Positions 33,063 to 44,773 of a stretch of 64,000 nucleotides of DNA are shown piece after piece. The stretch covers positions 85,015,256 through 85,079,255 of the forward strand of contig OX235271.1 of NCBI GenBank assembly GCA_944472155.2, given 5' to 3'. Position 1 is the first letter of the stretch, and each line of letters begins with the position of its first letter. Source of the stretch: Trichobilharzia szidati. Its lineage: Eukaryota > Platyhelminthes > Trematoda > Strigeidida > Schistosomatidae. The notes beneath the pieces are model-generated. The model did no database searches, was not told where the DNA came from, and saw only the letters and a list, made by a program, of their open reading frames with translations. Made by a program: the position numbers and the translations under genes.

Positions 33063-33110
33063 CGAGTCCTATTGTCCTACTGTGGACTCATCAGCTGGAA
33101 ATACCTATGC
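33063..33110 (-). ncRNA. Decayed hammerhead-like motif
   Basis: Minus strand: CTGATGA (33094-33088), then GTCC, a 6-nt loop, and GGAC (33074-33077 on plus), a perfect 4-bp stem II. The following GAA is replaced by AAT, and no stem III is evident. Probably an inactive Sm-alpha relic. Confidence 0.4.
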
Positions 33111-33284
33111 TCTGAACGAGTGATAGTGTGTGCTCCTGGTGAGACTCAGTCGACAGTGATCTGTACTGAGGTGCTTCACAGATTAGCGGATGTTGATGAA
33201 GTAAATGCCTTCTTCAGTGATTTTATTTGCAGACTGTTGAAGAAACAGAGATTCAAAAACAGGTTAATGTTCACTGTTTCGTGG

Positions 33285-34510
33285 TTTTCAGTGTCTCTCG
33301 AGCATCAGATCCCTTCCAACCAGCCATCTGATCTTCAGTAGCGAGGCAGCAAAGGCATCTGTTGACGGAAGTCTCCAGCCAGTTGGAAATGCTTTTCGTG
33401 ACAGAGGCACCAAGTCTGAAGCATATAGAATTGTGGTGGTGTGATACAGACAATGGGTTCCAACGGAATATTATTCTCACGTATCCCCATAGTTCAGTAG
33501 TGCGTTAGCACACTCTATTTCATGTCGTTTAATGTAAACCAAAATCACACGCTCAGTGATTGGTTAAAGAATATAAACTGTATAAATATATAAACAGCGG
33601 TTTGATTAATGAAAAATATACCTTGGCTTCCACGTCTTGTCTTCTGCTGTTACAGAATAACTGCCTAACTGGACATTAGTGTTGAAAATGCGAATCTTAT
33701 CCTTCATGCTGACTGCAGGAGATTCCCAAAGTTATTCCGGAGTAATCACGGTCTGTCTTACTTTTCTGGTCCTACATTTGACATCCCTTTAGGTGCCGCC
33801 GGTAGTTGAAACAATGCTGCCCAAATAACTAAAAGAAGCGACGTTATTCAAATGTCTTCCGTTGACAGTGATTGGTGCTTGGTTTATCTTCATCACCTCC
33901 GTCTTCTCTATGTTCACCTGGAGTCCTGTGTTCGCTGCTTGCCAGCTTCTTCGGCCAGTTGGTTGCTTTTTATCTGTAAGTCTTCGAGTTTATGTGACAC
34001 TAAACATAAATCATTCAAGTGAGAAATCAAGATCTTCTAGAGTCTTCTTATCGGTGATCCAGTGTATTCCTGTCTCCTCGCTCCTAAGCATAGTCTGATG
34101 CATAATTCAGTCCACCACAATTAAGAATATTATCGGTGATAATAGGGAGCCAGCTTGTCTTAGTCCTGGAATTAACTTCAAAAGCCATTGAGTTTCTCGT
34201 TGTGGATCACCTAACACGCGGCATTGTCATACAGATGTTGAATGAAGTTGATGAAGATTTGGGGCCCTCCATAGTGTTTAAATAGTTTCCAAATTACTTG
34301 TCGGTCAACACTGTCCAGTGATTTTTAAAAGTCCACGAAGATGAGGTGGAGATTTGACTGCCATTTTACGTTCTCTTGGATACTGATGCGTATGATTTGT
34401 TTTTCCTGAATCCAGCTTGTTTTTACTTTCTTCAAAGCCAGACACATTGGCTGACTGGCTTCCCAATAGCCTTCACCAACCTGCATTATTCCGTCTAGTC
34501 GATTTCAGGG
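33285..34510 (-). pseudogene. RTE-clade LINE reverse transcriptase, split by a solo LTR
   Basis: The minus strand shows the motif A region FVDF, a stop, then KSLDSVDRQVIWKLFKHYG at about 34270-34350. An ILNCGGLNYASDY-like block is near 34100, then the INGRxL region near 33850, and NKIRIFNTN-like sequence near 33680. The LTR at 33432-33654 interrupts the element at CATATAGAAT; the element resumes AACTGCCTAACTGGACATTA. Confidence 0.75.
33432..33654. mobile_element. Solo LTR, 223 bp, inside RTE
   Basis: Ends TGTGGTGGTG and CTGTTACA; flanked by GAAT (33428-33431 and 33655-33658). Shares TGTGATACAGACAATGGGTT and ACCAAAATCACACG with the copy at 6637-6922 but lacks an internal stretch of it. Removing it restores RTE continuity. 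Confidence 0.75.
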
Positions 34511-34539
34511 AGGAATAAGTTTACTTTTCGTATTTTTCC

Positions 34540-34630
34540 TGTAATTCAGAGTTTCTGTAGCGATTGGATTGATTTTCCGAAGTAGGATTGCTAGTCCCAC
34601 TCCCCAACCTTTCCTCTTATTCTGGACTTA
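34540..34630 (-). mobile_element. SINE1 fragment
   Basis: Minus-strand body: CAGAGTTTCTGTAGCGATTG, AGTAGGATTGCTAGTCCC. Confidence 0.5.
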
Positions 34631-34977
34631 GGACCACCTAGTTAACTAGTCTAGGTTTTTATTCCTTACAACTGAGTAGATTTCTAAACAGCTTTTTCTG
34701 TCTGTCTCTAACCATTTAAGAAGTGTCTATTAAGTAACACAGAGAAAAAGTAATACTACTGAAGTGTTTATTTCAGCACTTCATAGAGGGGAAAAAGGGC
34801 TATTAACTTATCTTTAATTCAATCACAAGTTTATCTTTTTATGTAGCTAAAAATAGAGTACTTAGACAACGGAAGAATAAACTGCTTTCTTGAAAAGCAT
34901 ATATATCTATATTGTCTGCTTTAAGGCATACAGTAATAATATAACTGAACAATGTTGAGTATTTTTCAAACGTTATT
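34631..34977. other. Unassigned sequence
   Basis: No gene or repeat family recognised. Confidence 0.35.
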
Positions 34978-35245
34978 CTGTAGGGATTTGACTGGCTTCA
35001 GTTTTGAGAGAAAACTAGTGAAGAGCAGAAATTACTGGACGGCTATTTGGTCATAGTTCAGGACTCTTTAGCAACAACCATCTACGATCCCAGTGAACCC
35101 ACTCACTTCAAGTTACAAGGCAAGCTCGTACGAAATCGAATGACTGGCCCATGAATTTTGACTTTTGTCGACGTCATCGGCGAGTATTTCTCCTCACACT
35201 TAACCTGGCGGACTACAACTGGTGACGACTTCACACTCAAACTCC
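34978..35245 (-). mobile_element. SINE2 copy, worn
   Basis: Minus strand in order: end (GTAGGGATTTGACTGGCTTC), fold block (35030-35080, decayed), tRNA-like part (CAAGTTACAAGGCAAGCTCG), leader (TGACTTTTGTCGACGTCATC). Confidence 0.6.
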
Positions 35246-35329
35246 AGACAACGACGTATTTGTCTACATGTTTCGGTAGTTTATCGTCCAACATTTTTCA
35301 TCGCCTATTTTCACCGTTATGACTGGTGA

Positions 35330-35410
35330 TAATAAACTTTATTTCGGAGAAAATGTTGACACACCACATAGAATTCCCCGTGTATTTTTATTGCATAATG
35401 TCTTCCTTTC
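35330..35410. mobile_element. Possible PLE-A end fragment
   Basis: TTCGGAGAAAATGTTGACAC to CATCCAGGATTTACAAG resembles 29790-29870 and 36670-36690. Confidence 0.4.
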
Positions 35411-35454
35411 ATCCAGGATTTACAAGTAAAACATAACAATCGACAGGAAAATAT

Positions 35455-35680
35455 TTAGCATGATTGTTTACGGAAGCTTTATTTATCTTATCAGCTGAGG
35501 AGAATACGTGTAATAGGAATGATTCAACATCTATCCCAAAGATTCTACTGCCCTTACGATATATGGGAAAAAAAGAATGAGAACTTTAAAAAGGAAATCA
35601 AATTTTCAAGGTATCTAGTTACGACCAATAGTACGATTATGTGAGCAATAGTAAATTGTGTTCAAACATTGTTATCCAGT
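35455..35680 (+). mobile_element. PLE-B terminal fragment
   Basis: Plus-strand non-coding end: GAATACGTGTAATAGGAATG, ATTCAACATCTATCCCAAAG, ATTATGTGAGCAATAGTAAA. It ends exactly where the next SINE2 begins. Confidence 0.65.
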
Positions 35681-35684
35681 ATTG

Positions 35685-36015
35685 GTTTGCAAGGATTTGA
35701 CTGGTTTCAGGAGTTCATCGTGAGCTGACATCGGTTAAAGAACCACTGGAAAACCAGCTGGGAGTACTGAACAGCTGTTTCGTCCTAGTTTGAGACTCTT
35801 CATCAGTACGCACCCCCCGTCAGGGTTCAAACCCAGGACCTTTTGGTTACAAGGCTAGCTGGTAGACCATTAAGCCACTGGGACGCGATCCCATATCAAG
35901 TCCATGAATTCCAACTTCTGACAATTCATGATGTGGCGCAACCACTAGTGGATGTCATCCGTGGCGAGTATTTGTCTTCACCTCCGACCTGCTTTACCCC
36001 AATGGTCACGACTTC
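35685..36015 (-). mobile_element. SINE2 copy, full length (left of an inverted pair)
   Basis: Best complete SINE2. On the minus strand: leader (GGGAAGTCGTGACCATTGGG at the right end), tRNA-like part with TGGCTTAATGGTCTACCAGC and GGGTTTGAACCC, the fold at 35819-35764, then GGTTCTTTAACCGATGTCAG, ending TTGCAAACCAATAC. Facing plus copy at 36090. Confidence 0.75.
35764..35819 (-). ncRNA. Hammerhead-like fold in SINE2
   Basis: Minus strand: GTACTG, ATGAAGA, GTCT, loop CAAACTA, GGAC, GAA, ACAGCTGT, T, CAGTAC. Stem I GTACTG/CAGTAC has six pairs, stem II four including one G-U, stem III ACAG/CTGT four. Read this way the core is AUGAAGA instead of CUGANGA. Read three bases earlier it is a perfect CUGAUGA with three extra bases (AGA) before stem II. 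Either way it deviates from an active hammerhead at one point. Confidence 0.5.
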
Positions 36016-36089
36016 CCACTATAATCCAGGTGACTGCCTACCTGAATAGGGCTAGTCGCTGATGAGCATCAGGTTTTCAGGGACCTGAT

Positions 36090-36225
36090 TGGTTTCAGTA
36101 ATCTCTTGGGTTTGAACCCCTGTGGTGGGCACGTACTGTTGAACAGTCCCAAACTAAAAAGGAACAGCTGTCCAGTACCCCCTCGCCGGGTTTCCAATCG
36201 TTCTCTAACCGATTTCAACTCATGA
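36090..36225 (+). mobile_element. SINE2 3' part (right of an inverted pair)
   Basis: Plus strand: GGGTTTGAACCCCTGTGG (B-box region), TACTGTTGAACAGTCCCAAA, AACAGCTGTCCAGTACCC, TCTAACCGATTTCAACTC. Confidence 0.65.
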
Positions 36226-36449
36226 TGAAATCCTGAAAATTAATAAGACTGTTTCCCCATGTGTGTATGTATGTGTAATATCTAGCAAACAAATTATCAT
36301 GCGAGCAAGGGATAAAAAATTAGACCGTTGTAAATCTGATTTTTTGTTGTTGTTATTTATTGAAATATTCTGACTGATCTTATTAGAAAGGTGCAACTGA
36401 TGCGTCATGTGCCTGCTGAACTGTCTGGAAGAAAAGAAAGGCTGTCCAT

Positions 36450-36690
36450 TATAAATTTCAAAAGATTCAGAGATTAATTAGTGAAAAAACAGAATAGTCC
36501 CTTTTTGAAAAATTCTTTCATTTGAAGTCCTACATTTATATGTCATAGTATTATTTATTTATTTATCTATCAGAGAATGATTTTTACTGATGATACATAT
36601 ATGAATGTTTGTGCATAACAGTGAGTGGCTAAAAGAATGAATACAAAAAGGTATCAAGGTATTCTATTCGGGAGAAAATGTTAACACTAA
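36450..36690. mobile_element. PLE-A terminal fragment
   Basis: Diverged version of the block at 29170-29845: TTTGAAGTCCTACATTTATA, TTTTTACTGATGATACAT, AAAAAGGTATCAAGGTATTC. No insertion here. Confidence 0.5.
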
Positions 36691-36694
36691 TATA

Positions 36695-36865
36695 TGTATA
36701 AAACTTGGGCACTGTCTGGTAATATGTAATTCCCTAATAGTTTGTTTAGCAGATATATCACACAGTGAAACAGTATCATTTACTGCATGACGTTTCGAAC
36801 AAAATTTACTGTTCACAATCATTTCATCAATTATAATCAGACAGCTTCGAAACTTTCGTCTTATG
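36695..36865 (-). mobile_element. PLE-B left-arm end outside the tandem array
   Basis: Terminal PLE-B sequence (TATATCACACAGTGAAACAG, AATTTACTGTTCACAATCAT) that runs into array unit 1. It is clearly diverged from the equivalent stretch that closes each array unit. Confidence 0.7.
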
Positions 36866-37371
36866 GTTTCCTTTGTTCTCTCCTATTTGTCGCGGAGGTG
36901 TGGTAGAATTTTCAAGATGTCTGAGACAGGTGTTGAATCAGTCCTATTATACGTGTATGTAGTTGATTCTACAAACAAAGCCTCCGTTATCAATCTCGCC
37001 CTCCATCCTGTTACTTTAGATTTTAAAACTGTCATCTTATCCCATCATCCTGTTGTATGGTTGTGTGTAATTGCATATAGTGAGTGGTATAGCTGAACTA
37101 TTTTCTAGATTTCTCATCTTCTTAGTGTCAACTGATCTAGATTTAGCTGCTAGGCTTTTGTGCTCCACTATTCTGACTGATTGACTCCATTCTACTACTT
37201 TTACCTATGTATTTGATCTGACAATCATTGTATGGTATTAGATAAACTAAATAGTTTAGTTTAATGGGTTCCACAGGATCCTTTAACCGACAGAGCTTGT
37301 TTCTAATTGACTTAGTGGGTTTGAATACCAGTCATTCTTATTCCTGTATTGTTACGAATTCTCCGTGTGGC

Positions 37372-38880
37372 TGTAGAAACAGTCAAGAACGAACTCATTT
37401 CTGAACAACAACTTGAACTTAGAACAAAAGTGCCACAAGAGGACATAATGCTAGGAGTGCAGCTATGTCTGACTTTCTCAGTATTTAAATTTCAAGGGAA
37501 AATTTACAAATAAACTGAGGGAGTTGCTATGGGGTCATCAATATCCCCAGTTGTGGGAGATATATTCATGGATAGGTGGAAAAACTTCATGACTGAAACG
37601 TTCAGCCCCACCCTAAAATTATGGTAGAGGTATGGAGATGACAAATTCGCCGTACTCAGAACACAGGATATAGATAGATTTTTCAAACATATCACCTCAA
37701 AGGTGGAGGCAATTCAATTCACTTAATAAGTGGAAAATCAGGAAGGGGAACTTCCAGTGTTAGCTTGTAGAGTAAAAAGGAAAGATGTGAAGTTAAACAC
37801 TAGTGTTTACAGGAAACTCACACATTCAAACAAATGTTTGGACTTCCGATCATCCCATCCTATGTCAGTGAAAATAGGATTGGTGAAATGTGTAAATAAT
37901 AGAGCACAAAAACTAAGGAGTACCAAGGAAAATCTAAGACAGGAAGTGAGGCATATAAGAGAAGCTTTGAAACTTAATAATTACCCTGATAAATTAGTCA
38001 GAAAGTATGTAGGGAAATGTAAAAATAAAATTAGTAGTAATAGTAGTGATAATGATAGTGAGAATAATAATAATAATGACAACATGCGTGTCAGACATGC
38101 ACAGGATAATTATGACACCAACAATAGGGAATTTAAATCATCACTAGTACCTCTATATAAAGAAGGAACCTTGGAAACTTTACGGAGAATTCCTATCGAT
38201 GTAGGTATAAGAGTTGCTGGTATTCAAACCCACAAACTCAATTAGAAACAAGCTCTGTCGGTTAAAGGATCCTGTTGAGCCCTTAAAACAAAACAATTTA
38301 GTTTATCTAATCCCCTCCAATGATTGTCAGGTCAAGTACATAGATCAGAGTAGTAGAGCAGAGTCAGTCGGTGAGATAACTGGAGCACAAAATCCTAGCA
38401 GCAAAATCTAGATTAGTCGACCCTAAGAAGATAAGAAATCTAGGGAATAGCTCAGCTATATCACTATATGAAATTATACATAACTAACTATACGATAGGA
38501 TGATGGGATAATAAGATGACAGTCGTAAAATCTAAAGTAAGAGTGTGGTCGGAGAGACTGATAACGGAAGCTCTGTTTATCGAATCAACTGAAGAGAATA
38601 CGTGTAATAGAAATGATTCAACACCTGTCCAGCTGGACATCTGGAAAATTCTACAACCCACACGACAAATAGGAAGTGATAAAGAAAACTATAATACGAA
38701 AGTTTTTAAGTTGTGTTATTATAATTGACCGAATGATTATGAGCAATAAATTGTGTTCGAAACCTTTTCATCCAGTAAATAATACTGTTGTTTCACTGTG
38801 TGACATATCATCTAATGAAAAAATTCATACGGTAGGATTGTTGTTTTTTACTTCTACATTTTTTCTGATTAGCAGAAAGT
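37372..38880 (+). pseudogene. PLE-B reverse transcriptase relic, array unit 1
   Basis: Plus-strand blocks: ETVKNELISEQQLELRTKVP; EGVAMGSSISPVVGDIFMDR (motif B), preceded by a stop; RYGDDKFAVLRTQDIDRF (motif C, YGDD in place of the usual YVDD), preceded by a stop after W; two stops; then the long open stretch 37730-38245. That stretch starts MENQEGELPV, holds TSVYRKLTHSNKCLDF and the asparagine/serine-rich ISSNSSDNDSENNNNN, and ends RVAGIQTHKLN. The nuclease part (LVYLIPSNDCQVKYIDQSSR, YID for YIG) lies in another frame. Motif A and the N-terminus are missing. Minus-strand PLE-B end sequence at 36866-37371 faces it head to head. Confidence 0.8.
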
Positions 38881-39209
38881 AACCTCCTAGTCGATTCCCT
38901 TATTAATATTATTGTCCTAACTAAGAAGCTCTTTTTGATGTCAGCCTGCATATAGACCGAAATATATAATTTTTTGATAAAAACATGTATGAACACAAAT
39001 CATGGTTAAAAAAATATGCAGTCGCAGTAAAATAAATCACATCATATGACCAAAGGTATGTTTCATATTCGCTGATCAAAGTCGCTAATGTGTATGAATT
39101 TCGGAGGTGAATAAAAGGAAACGACTGTATCATAGTCGGAACGTTTTACTGAATTAGATAAGCAAATAATTTCACTCTAATTGTCTGGAATAGAGACTTG
39201 AGAAAGGTT

Positions 39210-39365
39210 GACAACATTTTGGGCTGTAGCTAGACCATCTTTTTGACCAGCGAATCAACGAAGAACCTACTGCTGCTTAACAAATATGTAGGAGTAAAGG
39301 GAGGTGGATTGAATATGCGCTAAGAAGACTCACCAGACCCTAATGAAAATAGAAGGCCAGATTTA
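39210..39365 (+). pseudogene. RTE-clade fragment, array unit 1
   Basis: CAGCGAATCAACGAAGAACC, TTAACAAATATGTAGGAGTA, GGAGGTGGATTGAATATGCG: the NQxxxQQIxRxKWRWIxHxLR region of RTE. No frame. Confidence 0.55.
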
Positions 39366-40153
39366 TTCACCTTATGGTTATTTAACTTAATTATATTTGA
39401 CTGGTGTGCATTGCACCAAGAATCAAGAACTACTAAAAACCAAAGAGTATATTAGATGAACGTTTCTTCTTAGCTTCTGATTCTTGAGTAGTGTGAAGAG
39501 GCTGTTTTCCGTTCCATATTAGTTTGTTTATTAGATATATCACACAGTCAAACAGTATTACTATTGACTGGATGGAGTTTCGAACAAAAATTATTGTTCA
39601 TAATCATATCAATTGTAATCACACTAATTTGAAACTTGAGTTTCCTAGTTTCCTTTGTTCTCTCCTATTTGTCGCGGAGGTGTGGTAGAATTTTCAAGAT
39701 GTCTGAGACAGGTGTTGAATCAGTCCTATTATACGTGTATGTAGTTGATTCTACAAACAAAGCCTCCGTTATCAATCTCGCCCTCCATCCTGTTACTTTA
39801 GATTTTAAAACTGTCATCTTATCCCATCATCCTGTTGTATGGTTGTGTGTAATTGCATATAGTGAGTGGTATAGCTGAACTATTTTCTAGATTTCTCATC
39901 TTCTTAGTGTCAACTGATCTAGATTTAGCTGCTAGGCTTTTGTGCTCCACTATTCTGACTGATTGACTCCATTCTACTACTTTTACCTATGTATTTGATC
40001 TGACAATCATTGTATGGTATTAGATAAACTAAATAGTTTAGTTTAATGGGTTCCACAGGATCCTTTAACCGACAGAGCTTGTTTCTAATTGACTTAGTGG
40101 GTTTGAATACCAGTCATTCTTATTCCTGTATTGTTACGAATTCTCCGTGTGGC

Positions 40154-41662
40154 TGTAGAAACAGTCAAGAACGAACTCATTTCTGAACAACAACTTGAAC
40201 TTAGAACAAAAGTGCCACAAGAGGACATAATGCTAGGAGTGCAGCTATGTCTGACTTTCTCAGTATTTAAATTTCAAGGGAAAATTTACAAATAAACTGA
40301 GGGAGTTGCTATGGGGTCATCAATATCCCCAGTTGTGGGAGATATATTCATGGATAGGTGGAAAAACTTCATGACTGAAACGTTCAGCCCCACCCTAAAA
40401 TTATGGTAGAGGTATGGAGATGACAAATTCGCCGTACTCAGAACACAGGATATAGATAGATTTTTCAAACATATCACCTCAAAGGTGGAGGCAATTCAAT
40501 TCACTTAATAAGTGGAAAATCAGGAAGGGGAACTTCCAGTGTTAGCTTGTAGAGTAAAAAGGAAAGATGTGAAGTTAAACACTAGTGTTTACAGGAAACT
40601 CACACATTCAAACAAATGTTTGGACTTCCGATCATCCCATCCTATGTCAGTGAAAATAGGATTGGTGAAATGTGTAAATAATAGAGCACAAAAACTAAGG
40701 AGTACCAAGGAAAATCTAAGACAGGAAGTGAGGCATATAAGAGAAGCTTTGAAACTTAATAATTACCCTGATAAATTAGTCAGAAAGTATGTAGGGAAAT
40801 GTAAAAATAAAATTAGTAGTAATAGTAGTGATAATGATAGTGAGAATAATAATAATAATGACAACATGCGTGTCAGACATGCACAGGATAATTATGACAC
40901 CAACAATAGGGAATTTAAATCATCACTAGTACCTCTATATAAAGAAGGAACCTTGGAAACTTTACGGAGAATTCCTATCGATGTAGGTATAAGAGTTGCT
41001 GGTATTCAAACCCACAAACTCAATTAGAAACAAGCTCTGTCGGTTAAAGGATCCTGTTGAGCCCTTAAAACAAAACAATTTAGTTTATCTAATCCCCTCC
41101 AATGATTGTCAGGTCAAGTACATAGATCAGAGTAGTAGAGCAGAGTCAGTCGGTGAGATAACTGGAGCACAAAATCCTAGCAGCAAAATCTAGATTAGTC
41201 GACCCTAAGAAGATAAGAAATCTAGGGAATAGCTCAGCTATATCACTATATGAAATTATACATAACTAACTATACGATAGGATGATGGGATAATAAGATG
41301 ACAGTCGTAAAATCTAAAGTAAGAGTGTGGTCGGAGAGACTGATAACGGAAGCTCTGTTTATCGAATCAACTGAAGAGAATACGTGTAATAGAAATGATT
41401 CAACACCTGTCCAGCTGGACATCTGGAAAATTCTACAACCCACACGACAAATAGGAAGTGATAAAGAAAACTATAATACGAAAGTTTTTAAGTTGTGTTA
41501 TTATAATTGACCGAATGATTATGAGCAATAAATTGTGTTCGAAACCTTTTCATCCAGTAAATAATACTGTTGTTTCACTGTGTGACATATCATCTAATGA
41601 AAAAATTCATACGGTAGGATTGTTGTTTTTTACTTCTACATTTTTTCTGATTAGCAGAAAGT
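40154..41662 (+). pseudogene. PLE-B reverse transcriptase relic, array unit 2
   Basis: Same as unit 1, shifted by 2782 bp, with the same stops. The long open stretch is at 40512-41027 and its protein is identical to unit 1. Confidence 0.8.
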
Positions 41663-41991
41663 AACCTCCTAGTCGATTCCCTTATTAATATTATTGTCCT
41701 AACTAAGAAGCTCTTTTTGATGTCAGCCTGCATATAGACCGAAATATATAATTTTTTGATAAAAACATGTATGAACACAAATCATGGTTAAAAAAATATG
41801 CAGTCGCAGTAAAATAAATCACATCATATGACCAAAGGTATGTTTCATATTCGCTGATCAAAGTCGCTAATGTGTATGAATTTCGGAGGTGAATAAAAGG
41901 AAACGACTGTATCATAGTCGGAACGTTTTACTGAATTAGATAAGCAAATAATTTCACTCTAATTGTCTGGAATAGAGACTTGAGAAAGGTT

Positions 41992-42147
41992 GACAACATT
42001 TTGGGCTGTAGCTAGACCATCTTTTTGACCAGCGAATCAACGAAGAACCTACTGCTGCTTAACAAATATGTAGGAGTAAAGGGAGGTGGATTGAATATGC
42101 GCTAAGAAGACTCACCAGACCCTAATGAAAATAGAAGGCCAGATTTA
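41992..42147 (+). pseudogene. RTE-clade fragment, array unit 2
   Basis: Copy of the fragment at 39210-39365. Confidence 0.55.
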
Positions 42148-42935
42148 TTCACCTTATGGTTATTTAACTTAATTATATTTGACTGGTGTGCATTGCACCA
42201 AGAATCAAGAACTACTAAAAACCAAAGAGTATATTAGATGAACGTTTCTTCTTAGCTTCTGATTCTTGAGTAGTGTGAAGAGGCTGTTTTCCGTTCCATA
42301 TTAGTTTGTTTATTAGATATATCACACAGTCAAACAGTATTACTATTGACTGGATGGAGTTTCGAACAAAAATTATTGTTCATAATCATATCAATTGTAA
42401 TCACACTAATTTGAAACTTGAGTTTCCTAGTTTCCTTTGTTCTCTCCTATTTGTCGCGGAGGTGTGGTAGAATTTTCAAGATGTCTGAGACAGGTGTTGA
42501 ATCAGTCCTATTATACGTGTATGTAGTTGATTCTACAAACAAAGCCTCCGTTATCAATCTCGCCCTCCATCCTGTTACTTTAGATTTTAAAACTGTCATC
42601 TTATCCCATCATCCTGTTGTATGGTTGTGTGTAATTGCATATAGTGAGTGGTATAGCTGAACTATTTTCTAGATTTCTCATCTTCTTAGTGTCAACTGAT
42701 CTAGATTTAGCTGCTAGGCTTTTGTGCTCCACTATTCTGACTGATTGACTCCATTCTACTACTTTTACCTATGTATTTGATCTGACAATCATTGTATGGT
42801 ATTAGATAAACTAAATAGTTTAGTTTAATGGGTTCCACAGGATCCTTTAACCGACAGAGCTTGTTTCTAATTGACTTAGTGGGTTTGAATACCAGTCATT
42901 CTTATTCCTGTATTGTTACGAATTCTCCGTGTGGC

Positions 42936-44444
42936 TGTAGAAACAGTCAAGAACGAACTCATTTCTGAACAACAACTTGAACTTAGAACAAAAGTGCCAC
43001 AAGAGGACATAATGCTAGGAGTGCAGCTATGTCTGACTTTCTCAGTATTTAAATTTCAAGGGAAAATTTACAAATAAACTGAGGGAGTTGCTATGGGGTC
43101 ATCAATATCCCCAGTTGTGGGAGATATATTCATGGATAGGTGGAAAAACTTCATGACTGAAACGTTCAGCCCCACCCTAAAATTATGGTAGAGGTATGGA
43201 GATGACAAATTCGCCGTACTCAGAACACAGGATATAGATAGATTTTTCAAACATATCACCTCAAAGGTGGAGGCAATTCAATTCACTTAATAAGTGGAAA
43301 ATCAGGAAGGGGAACTTCCAGTGTTAGCTTGTAGAGTAAAAAGGAAAGATGTGAAGTTAAACACTAGTGTTTACAGGAAACTCACACATTCAAACAGATA
43401 TTTGGACTTCCGATCATCCCATCCTATGTCAGTGAAAATAGGATTGGTGAAATGTTTAAATAATAGAGCACAAAAACTAAGTAGTACCAAGGAAAATCTA
43501 AGACAGGAAGTGAGGCATATAAGAGAAGCTTTGAAACTTAATAATTACCCTGATAAATTAGTCAGAAAGTATGTAGGGAAATGTAAAAATAAAATTAGTA
43601 GTAATAGTAGTGATAATGATAGTGAGAATAATAATAATAATGACAACATGCGTGTCAGACATGCACAGGATAATTATGACACCAACAATAGGGAATTTAA
43701 ATCATCACTAGTACCTCTATATAAAGAAGGAACCTTGGAAACTTTACGGAGAATTCCTATCGATGTAGGTATAAGAGTTGCTGGTATTCAAACCCACAAA
43801 CTCAATTAGAAACAAGCTCTGTCGGTTAAAGGATCCTGTTGAGCCCTTAAAACAAAACAATTTAGTTTATCTAATCCCCTCCAATGATTGTCAGGTCAAG
43901 TACATAGATCAGAGTAGTAGAGCAGAGTCAGTCGGTGAGATAACTGGAGCACAAAATCCTAGCAGCAAAATCTAGATTAGTCGACCCTAAGAAGATAAGA
44001 AATCTAGGGAATAGCTCAGCTATATCACTATATGAAATTATACATAACTAACTATACGATAGGATGATGGGATAATAAGATGACAGTCGTAAAATCTAAA
44101 GTAAGAGTGTGGTCGGAGAGACTGATAACGGAAGCTCTGTTTATCGAATCAACTGAAGAGAATACGTGTAATAGAAATGATTCAACACCTGTCCAGCTGG
44201 ACATCTGGAAAATTCTACAACCCACACGACAAATAGGAAGTGATAAAGAAAACTATAATACGAAAGTTTTTAAGTTGTGTTATTATAATTGACCGAATGA
44301 TTATGAGCAATAAATTGTGTTCGAAACCTTTTCATCCAGTAAATAATACTGTTGTTTCACTGTGTGACATATCATCTAATGAAAAAATTCATACGGTAGG
44401 ATTGTTGTTTTTTACTTCTACATTTTTTCTGATTAGCAGAAAGT
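42936..44444 (+). pseudogene. PLE-B reverse transcriptase relic, array unit 3
   Basis: Same stops as units 1 and 2. The open stretch 43294-43809 differs from them at four residues (SNRYLDF for SNKCLDF, CLNNRAQKLSS for CVNNRAQKLRS), from four substitutions within 86 bp. All other frames in the unit match the other units. Confidence 0.8.
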
Positions 44445-44773
44445 AACCTCCTAGTCGATTCCCTTATTAATATTATTGTCCTAACTAAGAAGCTCTTTTT
44501 GATGTCAGCCTGCATATAGACCGAAATATATAATTTTTTGATAAAAACATGTATGAACACAAATCATGGTTAAAAAAATATGCAGTCGCAGTAAAATAAA
44601 TCACATCATATGACCAAAGGTATGTTTCATATTCGCTGATCAAAGTCGCTAATGTGTATGAATTTCGGAGGTGAATAAAAGGAAACGACTGTATCATAGT
44701 CGGAACGTTTTACTGAATTAGATAAGCAAATAATTTCACTCTAATTGTCTGGAATAGAGACTTGAGAAAGGTT

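Noticed and set aside
33045..33341. 98-codon plus-strand frame
   Set aside because: No family match; the right end overlaps antisense RTE sequence and the left end overlaps the decayed hammerhead.
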